Below are positions 1-8,131 of a DNA stretch of 18,523 nt, in pieces; position 1 is the first letter of the stretch; every line of letters begins with the position of its first letter. Below the pieces are notes generated by a model. That model did not search any database. It was given only the letters and a program-made list of their open reading frames with translations, and was not told the DNA's origin. A program made the translations under genes and the position numbers. This DNA is from Methylomonas sp. (GTDB taxonomy: Bacteria > Pseudomonadota > Gammaproteobacteria > Methylococcales > Methylomonadaceae): positions 1-18,523 of the forward strand of contig JALXCS010000017.1 of assembly GCA_026990815.1 (NCBI GenBank), in the 5' to 3' direction.

Positions 1-204
1 ATTTTTGATAGATTGCTATACGCGTGTATTCATGCAGACCCCGTTACTTTACGGGAGCTAAAGGCGTAATCAAGAATTATCTTATAAATTCTTGCCAAAA
101 AAACTTACCCCCTGCCAACAATCGATTCAATTTTCAGTATATACTCAGAAAACACTCTGTATAATGCCAAACTGACTTCAGTATACTAGAAAAGCCATCA
201 ACAA
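1..204. other. Region upstream of fnr: stem-loops and palindromes, possible gene tail
   Basis: No complete gene is seen. One plus-strand frame is open from base 1 to a TAA at 67-69 and could be the last 22 codons of a gene cut by the window edge, but it is too short to identify. Two inverted repeats follow: CCCGT/ACGGG (40-55), and a perfect 8-bp stem CAAGAATT/AATTCTTG with an 8-base loop (71-94). Neither has a T-tract, so neither is a convincing terminator. A perfect TATAAT lies at 160-165 but has no good -35 at 17 bases. It is flanked by two palindromes, AGTATATACT (136-145) and AGTATACT (180-187). Confidence 0.4.
136..187. promoter_or_regulatory. Candidate fnr promoter with two flanking palindromes
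   Basis: TATAAT at 160-165 is a candidate -10 for fnr, 40 bases before its GTG. The 9-base direct repeat TTCAGTATA occurs at 133-141 and 177-185. Each copy runs into a perfect palindrome, AGTATATACT and AGTATACT. The arrangement is what paired operator half-sites would look like. No known regulator motif was recognised, and they are not FNR boxes because TTGAT/ATCAA is absent. The -35 is poor, so an activator would be needed if this is the promoter. Confidence 0.35.
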
Positions 205-906
205 GTGAATATCGACAAACAAGTAACTTGTAACAATTGTAGCCTGGACAAGATTTGTTTGCCGCGCGGCCTAACAAAAGATGAAATAGAAGATATTGAT
301 GTTGTCATTAAACGCAAGAAAACCTTGCAGCGCGGCGAATATATCTATCGTGAAGGCGATGAACTAAAAAGCCTTCTGGCAATAAAATCCGGCACCGCAA
401 AATTAATCTCTAATGATGGACATGGTAATGAACATATTCTTGATGTGCTACTGCCAGGCGAATTATTAGGTTTTGATGGCTTGTACAACAATAAGCATAC
501 TTGCTCCGTTGTCGCTTTGGAAACACTTAGTGTCTGCGAATTACCGGTCACTGATCTCGAAGGCTTGACAAAACTTGTTCCCGGCCTTATGCGGGAATTG
601 TTTTTTCATGCCGGCGAAAAAATAAACGAAGATCGTAACAAGATCATCTTAAAAAATGTTCCTGCTGAGGAAAGACTCGCTTATTTTCTTTTAAACCTCT
701 CCAGGCGCTATAAAAAACGGGGTTTTTCTGCAACCGAATTTACCCTGACGCTAACTAGGCAAGAAATCGGCACACATTTGGGAATAGCTCTTGAAACTGT
801 CAGTCGCCTGTTGAAAAAATTCAAGGATTCCGGAATTATTGACGTTGAAAAAAGAAACATCCGGATAATTAATATTGAAGCATTAAAAAATATCCAAGCA
901 AGTTGA
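205..906 (+). CDS. fnr: Fnr-type oxygen-sensing transcriptional regulator (4Fe-4S)
   Basis: A 233-aa cytoplasmic CRP/FNR-family regulator, close in length and motif order to E. coli FNR. The N-terminus carries C9-x2-C12-x5-C18, and C111 lies in the sensory domain. Together these match the four cluster ligands of FNR (C20, C23, C29, C122). A cyclic-nucleotide-binding-like beta-roll (about 35-125) is followed by the dimerisation helix and a C-terminal winged helix. The recognition helix reads ETVSR (197-201), with the E, S and R that read TTGAT half-sites in FNR. The start is GTG: the frame is closed by a TAG at 187-189 and contains no ATG before C9. No clear Shine-Dalgarno is visible. It converges with the copper-type membrane gene, leaving 13 bases between stops. 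By family knowledge it is a [4Fe-4S] dimer in the absence of oxygen that activates anaerobic or micro-oxic genes. Pseudomonas calls this type Anr. Confidence 0.93.
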   Translation: MNIDKQVTCNNCSLDKICLPRGLTKDEIEDIDVVIKRKKTLQRGEYIYREGDELKSLLAIKSGTAKLISNDGHGNEHILDVLLPGELLGFDGLYNNKHTCSVVALETLSVCELPVTDLEGLTKLVPGLMRELFFHAGEKINEDRNKIILKNVPAEERLAYFLLNLSRRYKKRGFSATEFTLTLTRQEIGTHLGIALETVSRLLKKFKDSGIIDVEKRNIRIINIEALKNIQAS

Positions 907-919
907 AATCATTTCCACT

Positions 920-2281
920 TTATTCGGAAACGATAAAAGTTCCAGGAATCATCCCCATATGGCAACTCCAACTAATTATGCCATCGTAAGTTAGAGTAAA
1001 TTCGATAATTTGCAGACCAGAATGAAGATCTATTTTTTTATTTAGTGAGGGAATAACTATCTGTTTATTACATTCTGATAATTCTTTTACATTGATTATC
1101 CACTTCACAGGAATATTTTTTCTAATCGTAAATTCGGAAGGGATGTATTTTTTTGCTTCAACTTCCATGTAAATAACCTGATAACCATGTTGAACATGGG
1201 CGCCAACATCTACAAAGTCGTGCTGCCAGGTCATGAAATGTGCTTTTATTTTTTGGGAAATCTTTGCAGAAACTGAAAAAAAATCATAACCGTTTCCTGA
1301 TAGTAACAAGCCCCTGTTCAACATAATTGTTCCAAGCACAAGAATGATTATCCCTGAAAACATTAAAAATTTTCGGGCTAAATTGGTAGTTATAAAATTT
1401 GCAGTATATCCAAATAAAAGCATTAATGGCAAGGTTCCCAAAGCAAAAATTGCTAGTATTTTCGCTGCTTCAATAGGGTCTCCCATTGCAGCCGCCAGGA
1501 CATACATTGCCTGTAATGGACCACAGGCTATCATCAGGCCATTGAGTAGGCCAATAATAAAAGGGCTTGTTGTTTTTCGTTGTTGTTGCATCAAACGATG
1601 AACAAAAATTCGAGGCAAGCGAATATGAAAACGCCGCAAGCCGGCAAAAGCATCCATCATACTTAAGCCATACATAATAAGAAACAGACCGGCCAAACTG
1701 GAAATAATGGCTTTCATCGTTACCGTTATGGTGATGGCGCCACCGATAAAACCAAAAAGCGCACCAAAGCCAGAATAGGAAATAATTTTTCCTATGCCAT
1801 AAAAAAGATGACTTAATGATAATGATTTTCTATTCTTAGCTCCCGCAACGGTATAGCTAAGAATAAAAGGACCGCACATTCCGATACAATGGAAGCTGGT
1901 TAAAACTCCAACAAGAAATAACAATCCATAATTTGCTTTCTCGATAATTTCGCTTAACGAAAAATCGAAAGTTAAAAAATTTTTAAACTGAAAGATTGCA
2001 AAAAAACCGATAATAATTGCACTAAAAATCAGCAGGTTTTTAATTAATCCAGGTGCTTGTTTTAGTTGATAGGAGTGGCAGATATAACCCGCTTTTTTAA
2101 CAGCGGCGCAAATCGTTGCTAACTGGACGATTTCAGAATCATATTCGACCTGCAAAGATTCAGAAGTGAAATCAGCCTTTGCGTTAACAACGCCGGGAAG
2201 AGAAAGAACTGCGTTTTCAATAACATTTTCACAATCAGCGCATTGCATCCCTTCAATTGAAAAATGTTGATGTTTTTTCAT
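920..2281 (-). CDS. HMA / UreH-TauE-type membrane / cupredoxin fusion protein
   Basis: From the ATG at 2281 the protein has 453 aa and three parts. (1) A heavy-metal-associated domain (about 4-70) with the GMQCADC motif (C14, C17). (2) A polytopic membrane domain (about 80-325) of the UreH/'sulfite exporter TauE/SafE' type, with FHCIGMCGP (C132, C136) and ACGPLQ (252-257). (3) A C-terminal cupredoxin-like domain (about 360-453) with candidate copper ligands C404, C440, H441 and M442/M444. The frame extends upstream to a TTG at 2311, but the ATG has AGGGG just before it, and the TTG would overlap the likely promoter, so the ATG is preferred. Single-domain relatives of the membrane part lie between ccoGHIS and fnr in many proteobacteria, where they are associated with cbb3 oxidase maturation. 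A role in copper movement or delivery is therefore inferred; sulfite transport is unlikely. The adjacent fnr gene fits this context. Confidence 0.82.
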   Translation of the reverse strand: MKKHQHFSIEGMQCADCENVIENAVLSLPGVVNAKADFTSESLQVEYDSEIVQLATICAAVKKAGYICHSYQLKQAPGLIKNLLIFSAIIIGFFAIFQFKNFLTFDFSLSEIIEKANYGLLFLVGVLTSFHCIGMCGPFILSYTVAGAKNRKSLSLSHLFYGIGKIISYSGFGALFGFIGGAITITVTMKAIISSLAGLFLIMYGLSMMDAFAGLRRFHIRLPRIFVHRLMQQQRKTTSPFIIGLLNGLMIACGPLQAMYVLAAAMGDPIEAAKILAIFALGTLPLMLLFGYTANFITTNLARKFLMFSGIIILVLGTIMLNRGLLLSGNGYDFFSVSAKISQKIKAHFMTWQHDFVDVGAHVQHGYQVIYMEVEAKKYIPSEFTIRKNIPVKWIINVKELSECNKQIVIPSLNKKIDLHSGLQIIEFTLTYDGIISWSCHMGMIPGTFIVSE

Positions 2282-2572
2282 GCTCCCCTGAATCTGTTTT
2301 ATATCATTCAAGGATTATACGCAGCATACCGTCAAAACAAGAAGTGACATATTGTCGCAGAGTGCAATAATATTGAAATACGCCTTGAAAATTTCGGGTG
2401 AAATCGAAAAATTAATCTAAATCCGTGATTTCAATGCGGGTGACAGAGGGGTAAGATCTGAGTTTCCCAATGGCTTTAAAAAAATCTTAGCTTCGCCCAT
2501 AGGTTGAGCAGGTATTTTTTTGACTGCTGTGGAATCTGGAGATTGCGACCTTGTGAAGCCACAGATTCAAGA
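2282..2572. other. Intergenic region with a candidate promoter for the copper-type gene
   Basis: No gene is seen in these 291 bases. On the minus strand TATAAT (plus coordinates 2314-2319) is a good -10 about 33 bases before the ATG at 2281. The best -35 in range is weak; TTGACG is present but only 10 bases upstream of it. An inverted repeat CTGTGG/CCACAG lies around 2526-2566, just past the end of the GTPase operon. Its loop is about 30 bases and it has no T-run in the right direction, so it is not a convincing terminator. Confidence 0.4.
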
Positions 2573-4204
2573 TTAAACCAACATTCTTTTTAATGTTTCT
2601 GTTTCCCCAGCTGGTTTGGATGGAGGTTGTTTTTTGCATTGTTTCAGAATAGGCTGTGCTTTTGCAACCAGCTTTTCTCTTTGCTCTGCGACCTGGTGTA
2701 TTGCCGACTCAATTTCAACCTCTATTTTTGCCATTGACTGATCAAGACCTTGCTGCAATCCTTTTAGCGCGGTTTTTTCCAAAGAAGGTTTTAACTGTTT
2801 TCTAAGGAAAAATGGTAATAGCCAAGACAAGGCAATTAGTATCCCACTGTGAATGGCAAAGTCAGTTCCTAAATAGGCTTCATCTGAAATACTGCTTTCA
2901 TAAAAGCCTTCCAGAACTTGATAGCTCACCCAGGAAATTGCGGCTAAGGGTAAAACAAACTCACAAAAACGGGCAAACTTCATTAAGAAACGTTGAAGCT
3001 TGTTACCAGGATTTACCAAAGCCTGGCGGGCTGCTAATTCAGTTTGCTCATGTACAATTTTTGCTGCTTTGTCTCGATAGGATAAAAGAACTTGCTTAAT
3101 GGGTTTAACTGGTAATTGTAATTGATCGGCTTTAACGATTAATTCACCAAGTTTATCAGCAAACCGGCTCTGTGCCCAGTCATCCCACAAAATAGACTTT
3201 TTATTTGCAGGTTCTGATTCGGCACCAGATTGCTTCTTGTATTTTGGCAATAAATGTCCTGCCAGTTGCGCATAATATCCTGCCATAATTTGTAAAGGCC
3301 ATTCGAAACCTTCCTTAAGGATTTTGACGGTTTCAGGCCAACTGGACTGCCAATATTTTATTAATTTTTCAAACCCGTCCGGTACCCCGGTTTTTTCCAC
3401 ACTCCTTTGAAGTTTATCTTTCAGATCAATTTGCCTTACATATAATCCTCTTGATTCAAGCTGTTCAATGATATGCTCATCAGCCAGCCCTTCAATGGTA
3501 GCTCGTAATTGTGAAAATTCATCCTGCGTAGTTATTGAGGTATCTGTTATGCAACTGGTGCGATAAACAATCGGATTTTCAAATCCGGCTTTCCTAAGTT
3601 GTTTAATAAAGTCGTCATATTGTTCGGGTTGTCCTTTATCCCACTGGTTCAACACAAAAATCCAGGCATGCCGCCCTCCTTCGGCCAACAAAATCTGCCA
3701 GGCTTTATTGTCCCGGTAGCGCTCAGGACTAACCACATAAATTAGTACATCAATATGCGGCAGCCAGCCTAAAACTAAATCCCTATTTTTGACTTCGGTA
3801 CTGTCAAAATCAGGCATATCAATCCAGATTATATTTTTTTTGCTTTCATCATCATGTGTTGCAACCTTGATTTTGTCAATTGGTAGAGACTCAGGTAATT
3901 TGGATAATTCAACCGAACGATGTCGATACAATGTGACTTCCTTCGAAGTGGGACGTTCAACGCCGGTTCTGGCTATTTCTTCACCCGCAAGTCGATTCAA
4001 TAAAGTACTTTTCCCAACGCCACTGCCTCCTAAAAAGGCTACGATCAGGGGGCGTGAATGCGATTTGGCAAACAAAGAATCCGGGGTACGCTCATCAAAC
4101 TCAAGTAACAGCTTGGCATCTTGCTCAGAAAGCCAGCCGCTCTGTACTGCCTCTTTAGCCCATTGCTTGGCCTGGGTAACTAAATCAGAATAATTGTAAT
4201 CCAT
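2573..4204 (-). CDS. Membrane-associated GTPase, second of a tandem pair
   Basis: A 543-aa P-loop GTPase of unnamed family. G1 is GGSGVGKS (59-66). A Thr in ERPTSKEV (83-90) may serve as G2. G3 is DMPDFDS (129-135), departing from the usual DxxG. G4 is NQWD (186-189), an NKxD variant. A long helical region follows, with two predicted membrane segments (about 411-432 and 448-467) and then a charged helical tail (470-525). G domain, helical stalk and late membrane hairpin resemble the layout of bacterial dynamin-like proteins, but no dynamin GED or assembly motif can be named, so membrane remodelling is only inferred. The gene overlaps the upstream GTPase gene by 20 bases (4185-4204), indicating an operon and probably coupled translation. 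A plain TRAFAC-class GTPase not acting on membranes is the alternative. Confidence 0.75.
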   Translation of the reverse strand: MDYNYSDLVTQAKQWAKEAVQSGWLSEQDAKLLLEFDERTPDSLFAKSHSRPLIVAFLGGSGVGKSTLLNRLAGEEIARTGVERPTSKEVTLYRHRSVELSKLPESLPIDKIKVATHDDESKKNIIWIDMPDFDSTEVKNRDLVLGWLPHIDVLIYVVSPERYRDNKAWQILLAEGGRHAWIFVLNQWDKGQPEQYDDFIKQLRKAGFENPIVYRTSCITDTSITTQDEFSQLRATIEGLADEHIIEQLESRGLYVRQIDLKDKLQRSVEKTGVPDGFEKLIKYWQSSWPETVKILKEGFEWPLQIMAGYYAQLAGHLLPKYKKQSGAESEPANKKSILWDDWAQSRFADKLGELIVKADQLQLPVKPIKQVLLSYRDKAAKIVHEQTELAARQALVNPGNKLQRFLMKFARFCEFVLPLAAISWVSYQVLEGFYESSISDEAYLGTDFAIHSGILIALSWLLPFFLRKQLKPSLEKTALKGLQQGLDQSMAKIEVEIESAIHQVAEQREKLVAKAQPILKQCKKQPPSKPAGETETLKRMLV

Positions 4205-5921
4205 GTGTTTTTTGTTTGAGTTGTTGTTCAGCCTGTTCTAATTGTTCTGGAGTAATATTGAAGTAACGGTCCTTGTGCATCATTTTTGGAAATAAGGTTA
4301 ATGAACGTTGCAAAATTGTTGCAAACAGTTTCTCTTTAACCGTCTCGTGCTGCTTCTTTTTTAATTCTGCTTCCAGTCGATGCATGTAAGCGCCAATAGA
4401 ACTTTCCGCCAGTATTGAAGTTACCGATAACATTGCCGGAGCTACGATTAAGTCATGTAACCCAATGCCTCCAGTATATAGGGCAAGAGCTAGAGCTGCT
4501 GCATCAGTTGTGACTCGTGTTGCTCTCAAGGTATTTAAAATAGCTGGTTGGTCATCAAGTTTGTTGTACAAACGTTGTGCAGTCGATTCAATTTCATCCG
4601 AAAAATTTCGATGATATTCATTCACCGACAAATAAAATTGTTCCAGAATCTGTTCGCGTTGCTGACGTAAAAGTGAATTAACCTCTTTCCACCATTGCCG
4701 CTTTTCAGGTTCTTTTTCCATCCTGTCCAACACCTGATCTGCCACCTGGATTAAAAAATGTTCGGCAATCTGGTTAAGCAATGCTACCTCATGACTATGC
4801 TCTGCAGTCTTTCTTGATTTTGAACCAATTCCGAATATTTTTCTTGCCGGCCATGTCAAAAACCTGCGGGTTTTAGCCATTGCCTTGGCAATGCCGGGAA
4901 GTTCAAGCAGCGTTAATAATTTTGCAAGTGCATTTTGAAATGTTTCATAGTGATTGGGATGATCCAGATAATCGCGCTGATAGCTTGCCATCGCATCTTT
5001 GAGACAAGCATCAATAATTCCCTGCCATTCATCAGTAACAGAAAATTCCGATTTGACTGGCTCAATCCAATCTGACCAATGCTGATTCAAGAATTTCAAT
5101 TGATGTTGGTCATGTTGTTTTCGTTGGTGCTTACTGAACAGGCGATTAATCAAAGCCCTATCCAGTTGCTCGGGGGAAGGCGATCCCTGTTTTTGATAGT
5201 GTAATGGAATTATAGCTGGAAAATTATCGTTCCGCGTCTGGTGCCATTTTTCTTCCAACGATCTCAAAATAATATCCTGACTGTCCTCAAGTAGTTTGTT
5301 GACAATAATTAACGTTGGTTGTCCGAACCCTTCAATCAGGTTCATAATTTCCCAAACAGACTGATCAGCATATTTTTCTTTACTAACTACCAGCACAATA
5401 ACATCTGCCAGGGCAATCGTTTTCAACACACCTTCCCGATATTGCATGGCGTCAATTGAGTCGAAGTCTGCAGAATCCCACAACATGCCGGATGGTAAAG
5501 ATTTTGAGTTGACATGGGTAATAGAAAAACGATTATATGCATCGTGGCTTAACTGGCTTTGTTCAACCTTATTGAATGGTGAAAAATAATTTTCCAGCCA
5601 GCTGAAATTCTGATTTTTCAAATTAACAGCAAAACTTTGGGGATGGGCCGTATAACCAGCTAAAGCGCTTACCCCTGCCGCACTGCTGTCCAGTAACAAA
5701 TTGACTACGGAACTTTTTCCGGCCTGGGTTGGGCCTATCACCGCAATTTGAATTGGATGTTGTTTCTGGTCTTTGTTTAAAATCCCTTTTTTAATAAAAG
5801 CTTCCGCAAGGCTCAGAGAATCAATTCTATCCTGGTAACTCTCCTTGATCGAATCTTCTAAGTCACCGCTTGAAATAATTGAGCGGTATCGCTGCTTTAA
5901 TATTTGAATAAATTCCAGCAT
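4185..5921 (-). CDS. Membrane-associated GTPase, first of a tandem pair
   Basis: A 578-aa P-loop GTPase. G1 is GPTQAGKS (63-70), a candidate G2 Thr is T91, G3 is DSADFDS (149-155), and G4 is NKLLED (208-213), close to NKxD. The D-x-x-D-F-D-S form of G3 is shared with the downstream protein, yet the two differ elsewhere, so they look like old paralogues, not a recent duplication. After the G domain comes a long mostly helical region (about 260-470), a hydrophobic stretch (about 474-505) that could span or dip into the membrane, and a charged helical tail (515-575). The start is the ATG at 5921, preceded by AGGA. It is the first gene of the two-gene operon. Heterotypic pairs of neighbouring dynamin-like proteins are known in bacteria, and the architecture here suggests such a pair, but no family name can be given from sequence alone. 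Confidence 0.75.
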   Translation of the reverse strand: MLEFIQILKQRYRSIISSGDLEDSIKESYQDRIDSLSLAEAFIKKGILNKDQKQHPIQIAVIGPTQAGKSSVVNLLLDSSAAGVSALAGYTAHPQSFAVNLKNQNFSWLENYFSPFNKVEQSQLSHDAYNRFSITHVNSKSLPSGMLWDSADFDSIDAMQYREGVLKTIALADVIVLVVSKEKYADQSVWEIMNLIEGFGQPTLIIVNKLLEDSQDIILRSLEEKWHQTRNDNFPAIIPLHYQKQGSPSPEQLDRALINRLFSKHQRKQHDQHQLKFLNQHWSDWIEPVKSEFSVTDEWQGIIDACLKDAMASYQRDYLDHPNHYETFQNALAKLLTLLELPGIAKAMAKTRRFLTWPARKIFGIGSKSRKTAEHSHEVALLNQIAEHFLIQVADQVLDRMEKEPEKRQWWKEVNSLLRQQREQILEQFYLSVNEYHRNFSDEIESTAQRLYNKLDDQPAILNTLRATRVTTDAAALALALYTGGIGLHDLIVAPAMLSVTSILAESSIGAYMHRLEAELKKKQHETVKEKLFATILQRSLTLFPKMMHKDRYFNITPEQLEQAEQQLKQKTHGLQLF

Positions 5922-6138
5922 GGCATCCTGGCTAATCGGTTTATAATAGCCGAGTCTTTTACTTTGTTTCTATTTGCAAAATAAAACTGCGGCATCTGCT
6001 AAGACTGTTGGTTGAAATGAAATCCCATGACACAAAAAGTGAGTATTATACTTCGCACCTTTTATTAAATTTCAACGTTAATAATAACAAAAAGTAAATG
6101 TCGGTATATTTAATTATATAATTTTAGAGGTTTAAATT
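5922..6138. other. Divergent intergenic region between GTPase operon and lipoprotein gene
   Basis: These 217 very AT-rich bases must hold promoters for both directions. TATAAT occurs at 6117-6122 towards the lipoprotein gene and TATTAT-like stretches lie on both strands, but none is paired with a recognisable -35 at normal spacing. No gene, terminator or known operator was recognised. Confidence 0.4.
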
Positions 6139-6570
6139 ATGAGGAAATTTTCTGTATCCATACTTATTATCAGCTGCTTGCTGGTTATCAGTTGCGGCAG
6201 GAGTAACCAGATAAATGGCACATCAACCCGAACTGCGTACCGCTCTGTCAAAGGCATCAGAAACTATTTGCCTGTCGATAAACGCATTGAATTTGAAGTC
6301 TCTTTCTGGTCGATGCGCGACACTTATCGCGATGATGACGAATTTCTTGATATGGTTGACGGTAAAACCCCCGATGAAATCATTGAGGTTGGCAAGCAAA
6401 TTTTCCAGGATCGTAAAGCCTTGGGCGTTAAGGAGTATCGTGAATTTTCCAGTTGGGAACAAATGATTGCAAAATTCACCCAAGAACGTATAGATCAAGG
6501 GAAAGCAATGAAAAAATCAAGGGATCCTCGAGATAATCACACCATAATTTATAAACACCATAGTATGTAA
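6139..6570 (+). CDS. Small outer-membrane-type lipoprotein, possibly DUF6694-like
   Basis: A 143-aa predicted lipoprotein of unknown function. The N-terminus has basic residues, a hydrophobic core and a lipobox V-I-S-C ending at C19. The next residue is Gly rather than Asp, so outer-membrane sorting is expected. The mature part (20-143) is polar, helical and highly charged. The segment LPVDKRIEFE (44-53) and the later DGKTPDEII (74-82) resemble the pattern I recall for DUF6694 lipoproteins, but this is a memory-based suggestion. The ATG has AGAGG 8 bases upstream. It lies divergent from the GTPase pair and 95 bases before the yjgR-like gene, with no overlap to either, so its partners are unclear. 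Confidence 0.7.
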   Translation: MRKFSVSILIISCLLVISCGRSNQINGTSTRTAYRSVKGIRNYLPVDKRIEFEVSFWSMRDTYRDDDEFLDMVDGKTPDEIIEVGKQIFQDRKALGVKEYREFSSWEQMIAKFTQERIDQGKAMKKSRDPRDNHTIIYKHHSM

Positions 6571-6665
6571 AATATCTTTTTTATAAGTTCAGGCATTGTT
6601 TCATATTAGAGAAGACGCTTGATCTTACAATCAAACCGTTTTAGTGCTTTAAAGAAGAGGATCTT

Positions 6666-8108
6666 ATGAAGGAAATTTTGATTGGTGGCAGTAATACTCA
6701 TCAAGTAAAAATGAATGCTGCAATGGGTAACCGTCATGGAATGATTTCTGGCGCAACCGGGAGTGGGAAAACTGTGACACTGCAAATTCTTGCAGAAGGA
6801 TTTTCCAGAATTGGAGTGCCGGTTTTTCTTGCCGATATCAAAGGGGATTTATCCGGCATCACAGCGCCAGGAAAACCTCATGAAAAAATTACTGAACGCA
6901 TCAACAAAATCGGTATAGACGATTTCAGCTTTCGAGGAAATCCTGCTGTTTTTTGGGACATCTTCGGAAATGCAGGACATCCCGTCCGGAGTACAATTTC
7001 TGATATTGGGCCTTTGCTGCTTAGCAACCTTCTAGAATTAAATGATACCCAGTCAGGGCTAATTTACAGTTGTTTTAAAATTGCCGATGATGAAGGGATG
7101 TTACTGCTGGATCTTAAGGATCTACGGTCAATGCTAAGCTGGATGGGTGACAATGCCAAGCAACTGCGGTCAGAATATGGCAATATTTCCTCGGCCAGTA
7201 TTGGCGCAATTCAACGCCGCCTTTTAGTCCTGGAAGAACAAGGTGCAGAACAGTTTTTTGGTGAACCAGCCATTCAACTGGATGATTTATGTAAAACTGA
7301 TTTTTCCGGCAATGGCGTTATCAGTATCCTTGATGCAACTGATCTGAGTAACAACTCCCCCAAATTATATGCCACTTTTCTGTTATGGTTGCTTTCTGAA
7401 ATTTTTGAAACATTTCCAGAAGTCGGTGATGCTGAAACGCCTGAACTGGTATTATTTTTTGATGAAGCGCATCTTCTTTTCGATAATGCACCGAAGGTTT
7501 TAGTTCAGAAAATTGAACAAATCGTCCGGTTGATTCGCTCCAAAGGCGTTGGCGTTTATTTCATTAGTCAAAGCCCACTAGATGTTCCTGAAGATATTTT
7601 GGGGCAACTGGGTTTAAAAATTCAACATGCGCTGCGAGCATACACGCCGAAAGATAAAAAAATTATCAAAGCCGTTGCGGAAACATTTCGCGCAAATCCC
7701 GAACTGGAAACAGAATCTGTTATCACCGAGTTAAAAACCGGTGAAGCATTGGTTTCAACATTAAATCCGGATGGCAGTCCGGCTTTTGTGGAAAGGGTTT
7801 TAATCAGACCTCCTGAATCTCAAATTGGTCCGATTTCCGAAACACAAAGAAAGCAATTTATTTCTCGGTCACCACTGCATGGTAAATACGAGCAGGAAAT
7901 TGACAGAGAGTCTGCATATGAATTATTAAAGCAGCGTGCCGAACAATTAGCAGAAAAACAGGAAGAAACAAAGAAGCCCAAGCGGTCACGCAGCAGGCAA
8001 AGTGTTGGAGAAGCGATGTTAAAAAGTGCTGCCAGAAGCATTGGCAGCCAACTTGGAAGGCAAATTATTAGAGGCATCCTTGGGTCACTACTTGGTGGCC
8101 GCCGTTAA
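6666..8108 (+). CDS. yjgR: YjgR-like HerA/FtsK-type ATPase (DUF853)
   Basis: A 480-aa P-loop ATPase of the HerA-FtsK class, matching E. coli YjgR (about 500 aa) in length and layout. It opens with the family's typical IGGSNTHQVKMN segment. Walker A is GATGSGKT (29-36), followed by ADIKGDLSG (56-64). Walker B is LVLFFDEAH (261-269), with the D266-E267 pair, then a sensor-like ISQSP (300-304). The C-terminus has a charged stretch (about 420-445) and a Gly-rich amphipathic tail (GILGSLLGGRR) typical of the family. An AGAAGAGG Shine-Dalgarno precedes the ATG. The next gene starts 23 bases after its stop, suggesting a transcript running through the quinone oxidoreductase, YbjQ and DUF6164-like genes. 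The biological role is not well established; a nucleic-acid motor is inferred from the fold. It lacks the NurA partner usual for archaeal HerA. Confidence 0.9.
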   Translation: MKEILIGGSNTHQVKMNAAMGNRHGMISGATGSGKTVTLQILAEGFSRIGVPVFLADIKGDLSGITAPGKPHEKITERINKIGIDDFSFRGNPAVFWDIFGNAGHPVRSTISDIGPLLLSNLLELNDTQSGLIYSCFKIADDEGMLLLDLKDLRSMLSWMGDNAKQLRSEYGNISSASIGAIQRRLLVLEEQGAEQFFGEPAIQLDDLCKTDFSGNGVISILDATDLSNNSPKLYATFLLWLLSEIFETFPEVGDAETPELVLFFDEAHLLFDNAPKVLVQKIEQIVRLIRSKGVGVYFISQSPLDVPEDILGQLGLKIQHALRAYTPKDKKIIKAVAETFRANPELETESVITELKTGEALVSTLNPDGSPAFVERVLIRPPESQIGPISETQRKQFISRSPLHGKYEQEIDRESAYELLKQRAEQLAEKQEETKKPKRSRSRQSVGEAMLKSAARSIGSQLGRQIIRGILGSLLGGRR

Positions 8109-8131
8109 AGGGGGCTATTCGTCTCTTTTTC

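Noticed and set aside
71..94. 8-bp stem-loop as a rho-independent terminator
   Set aside because: The stem is A/T-rich and is not followed by a T-run on either strand.
2282..2311. TTG-initiated 10-residue extension of the HMA fusion protein
   Set aside because: The ATG at 2281 has AGGGG just upstream and leads directly into the HMA domain, while the TTG sits at the likely -10/start region.
2526..2566. CTGTGG/CCACAG inverted repeat as terminator of the GTPase operon
   Set aside because: The loop of about 30 bases is too long, and the following tract on the minus strand is A-rich rather than T-rich.
3789..4193. 134-codon plus-strand open frame
   Set aside because: It lies wholly opposite the GTPase gene with its clear G1 and G3 motifs. 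It resembles no family and has no ribosome binding site.
6619..6634. TTGAT...ATCAA inverted repeat upstream of the yjgR-like gene
   Set aside because: The half-sites are separated by 6 bases, not the 4 that FNR needs, so it is not a proper FNR box.
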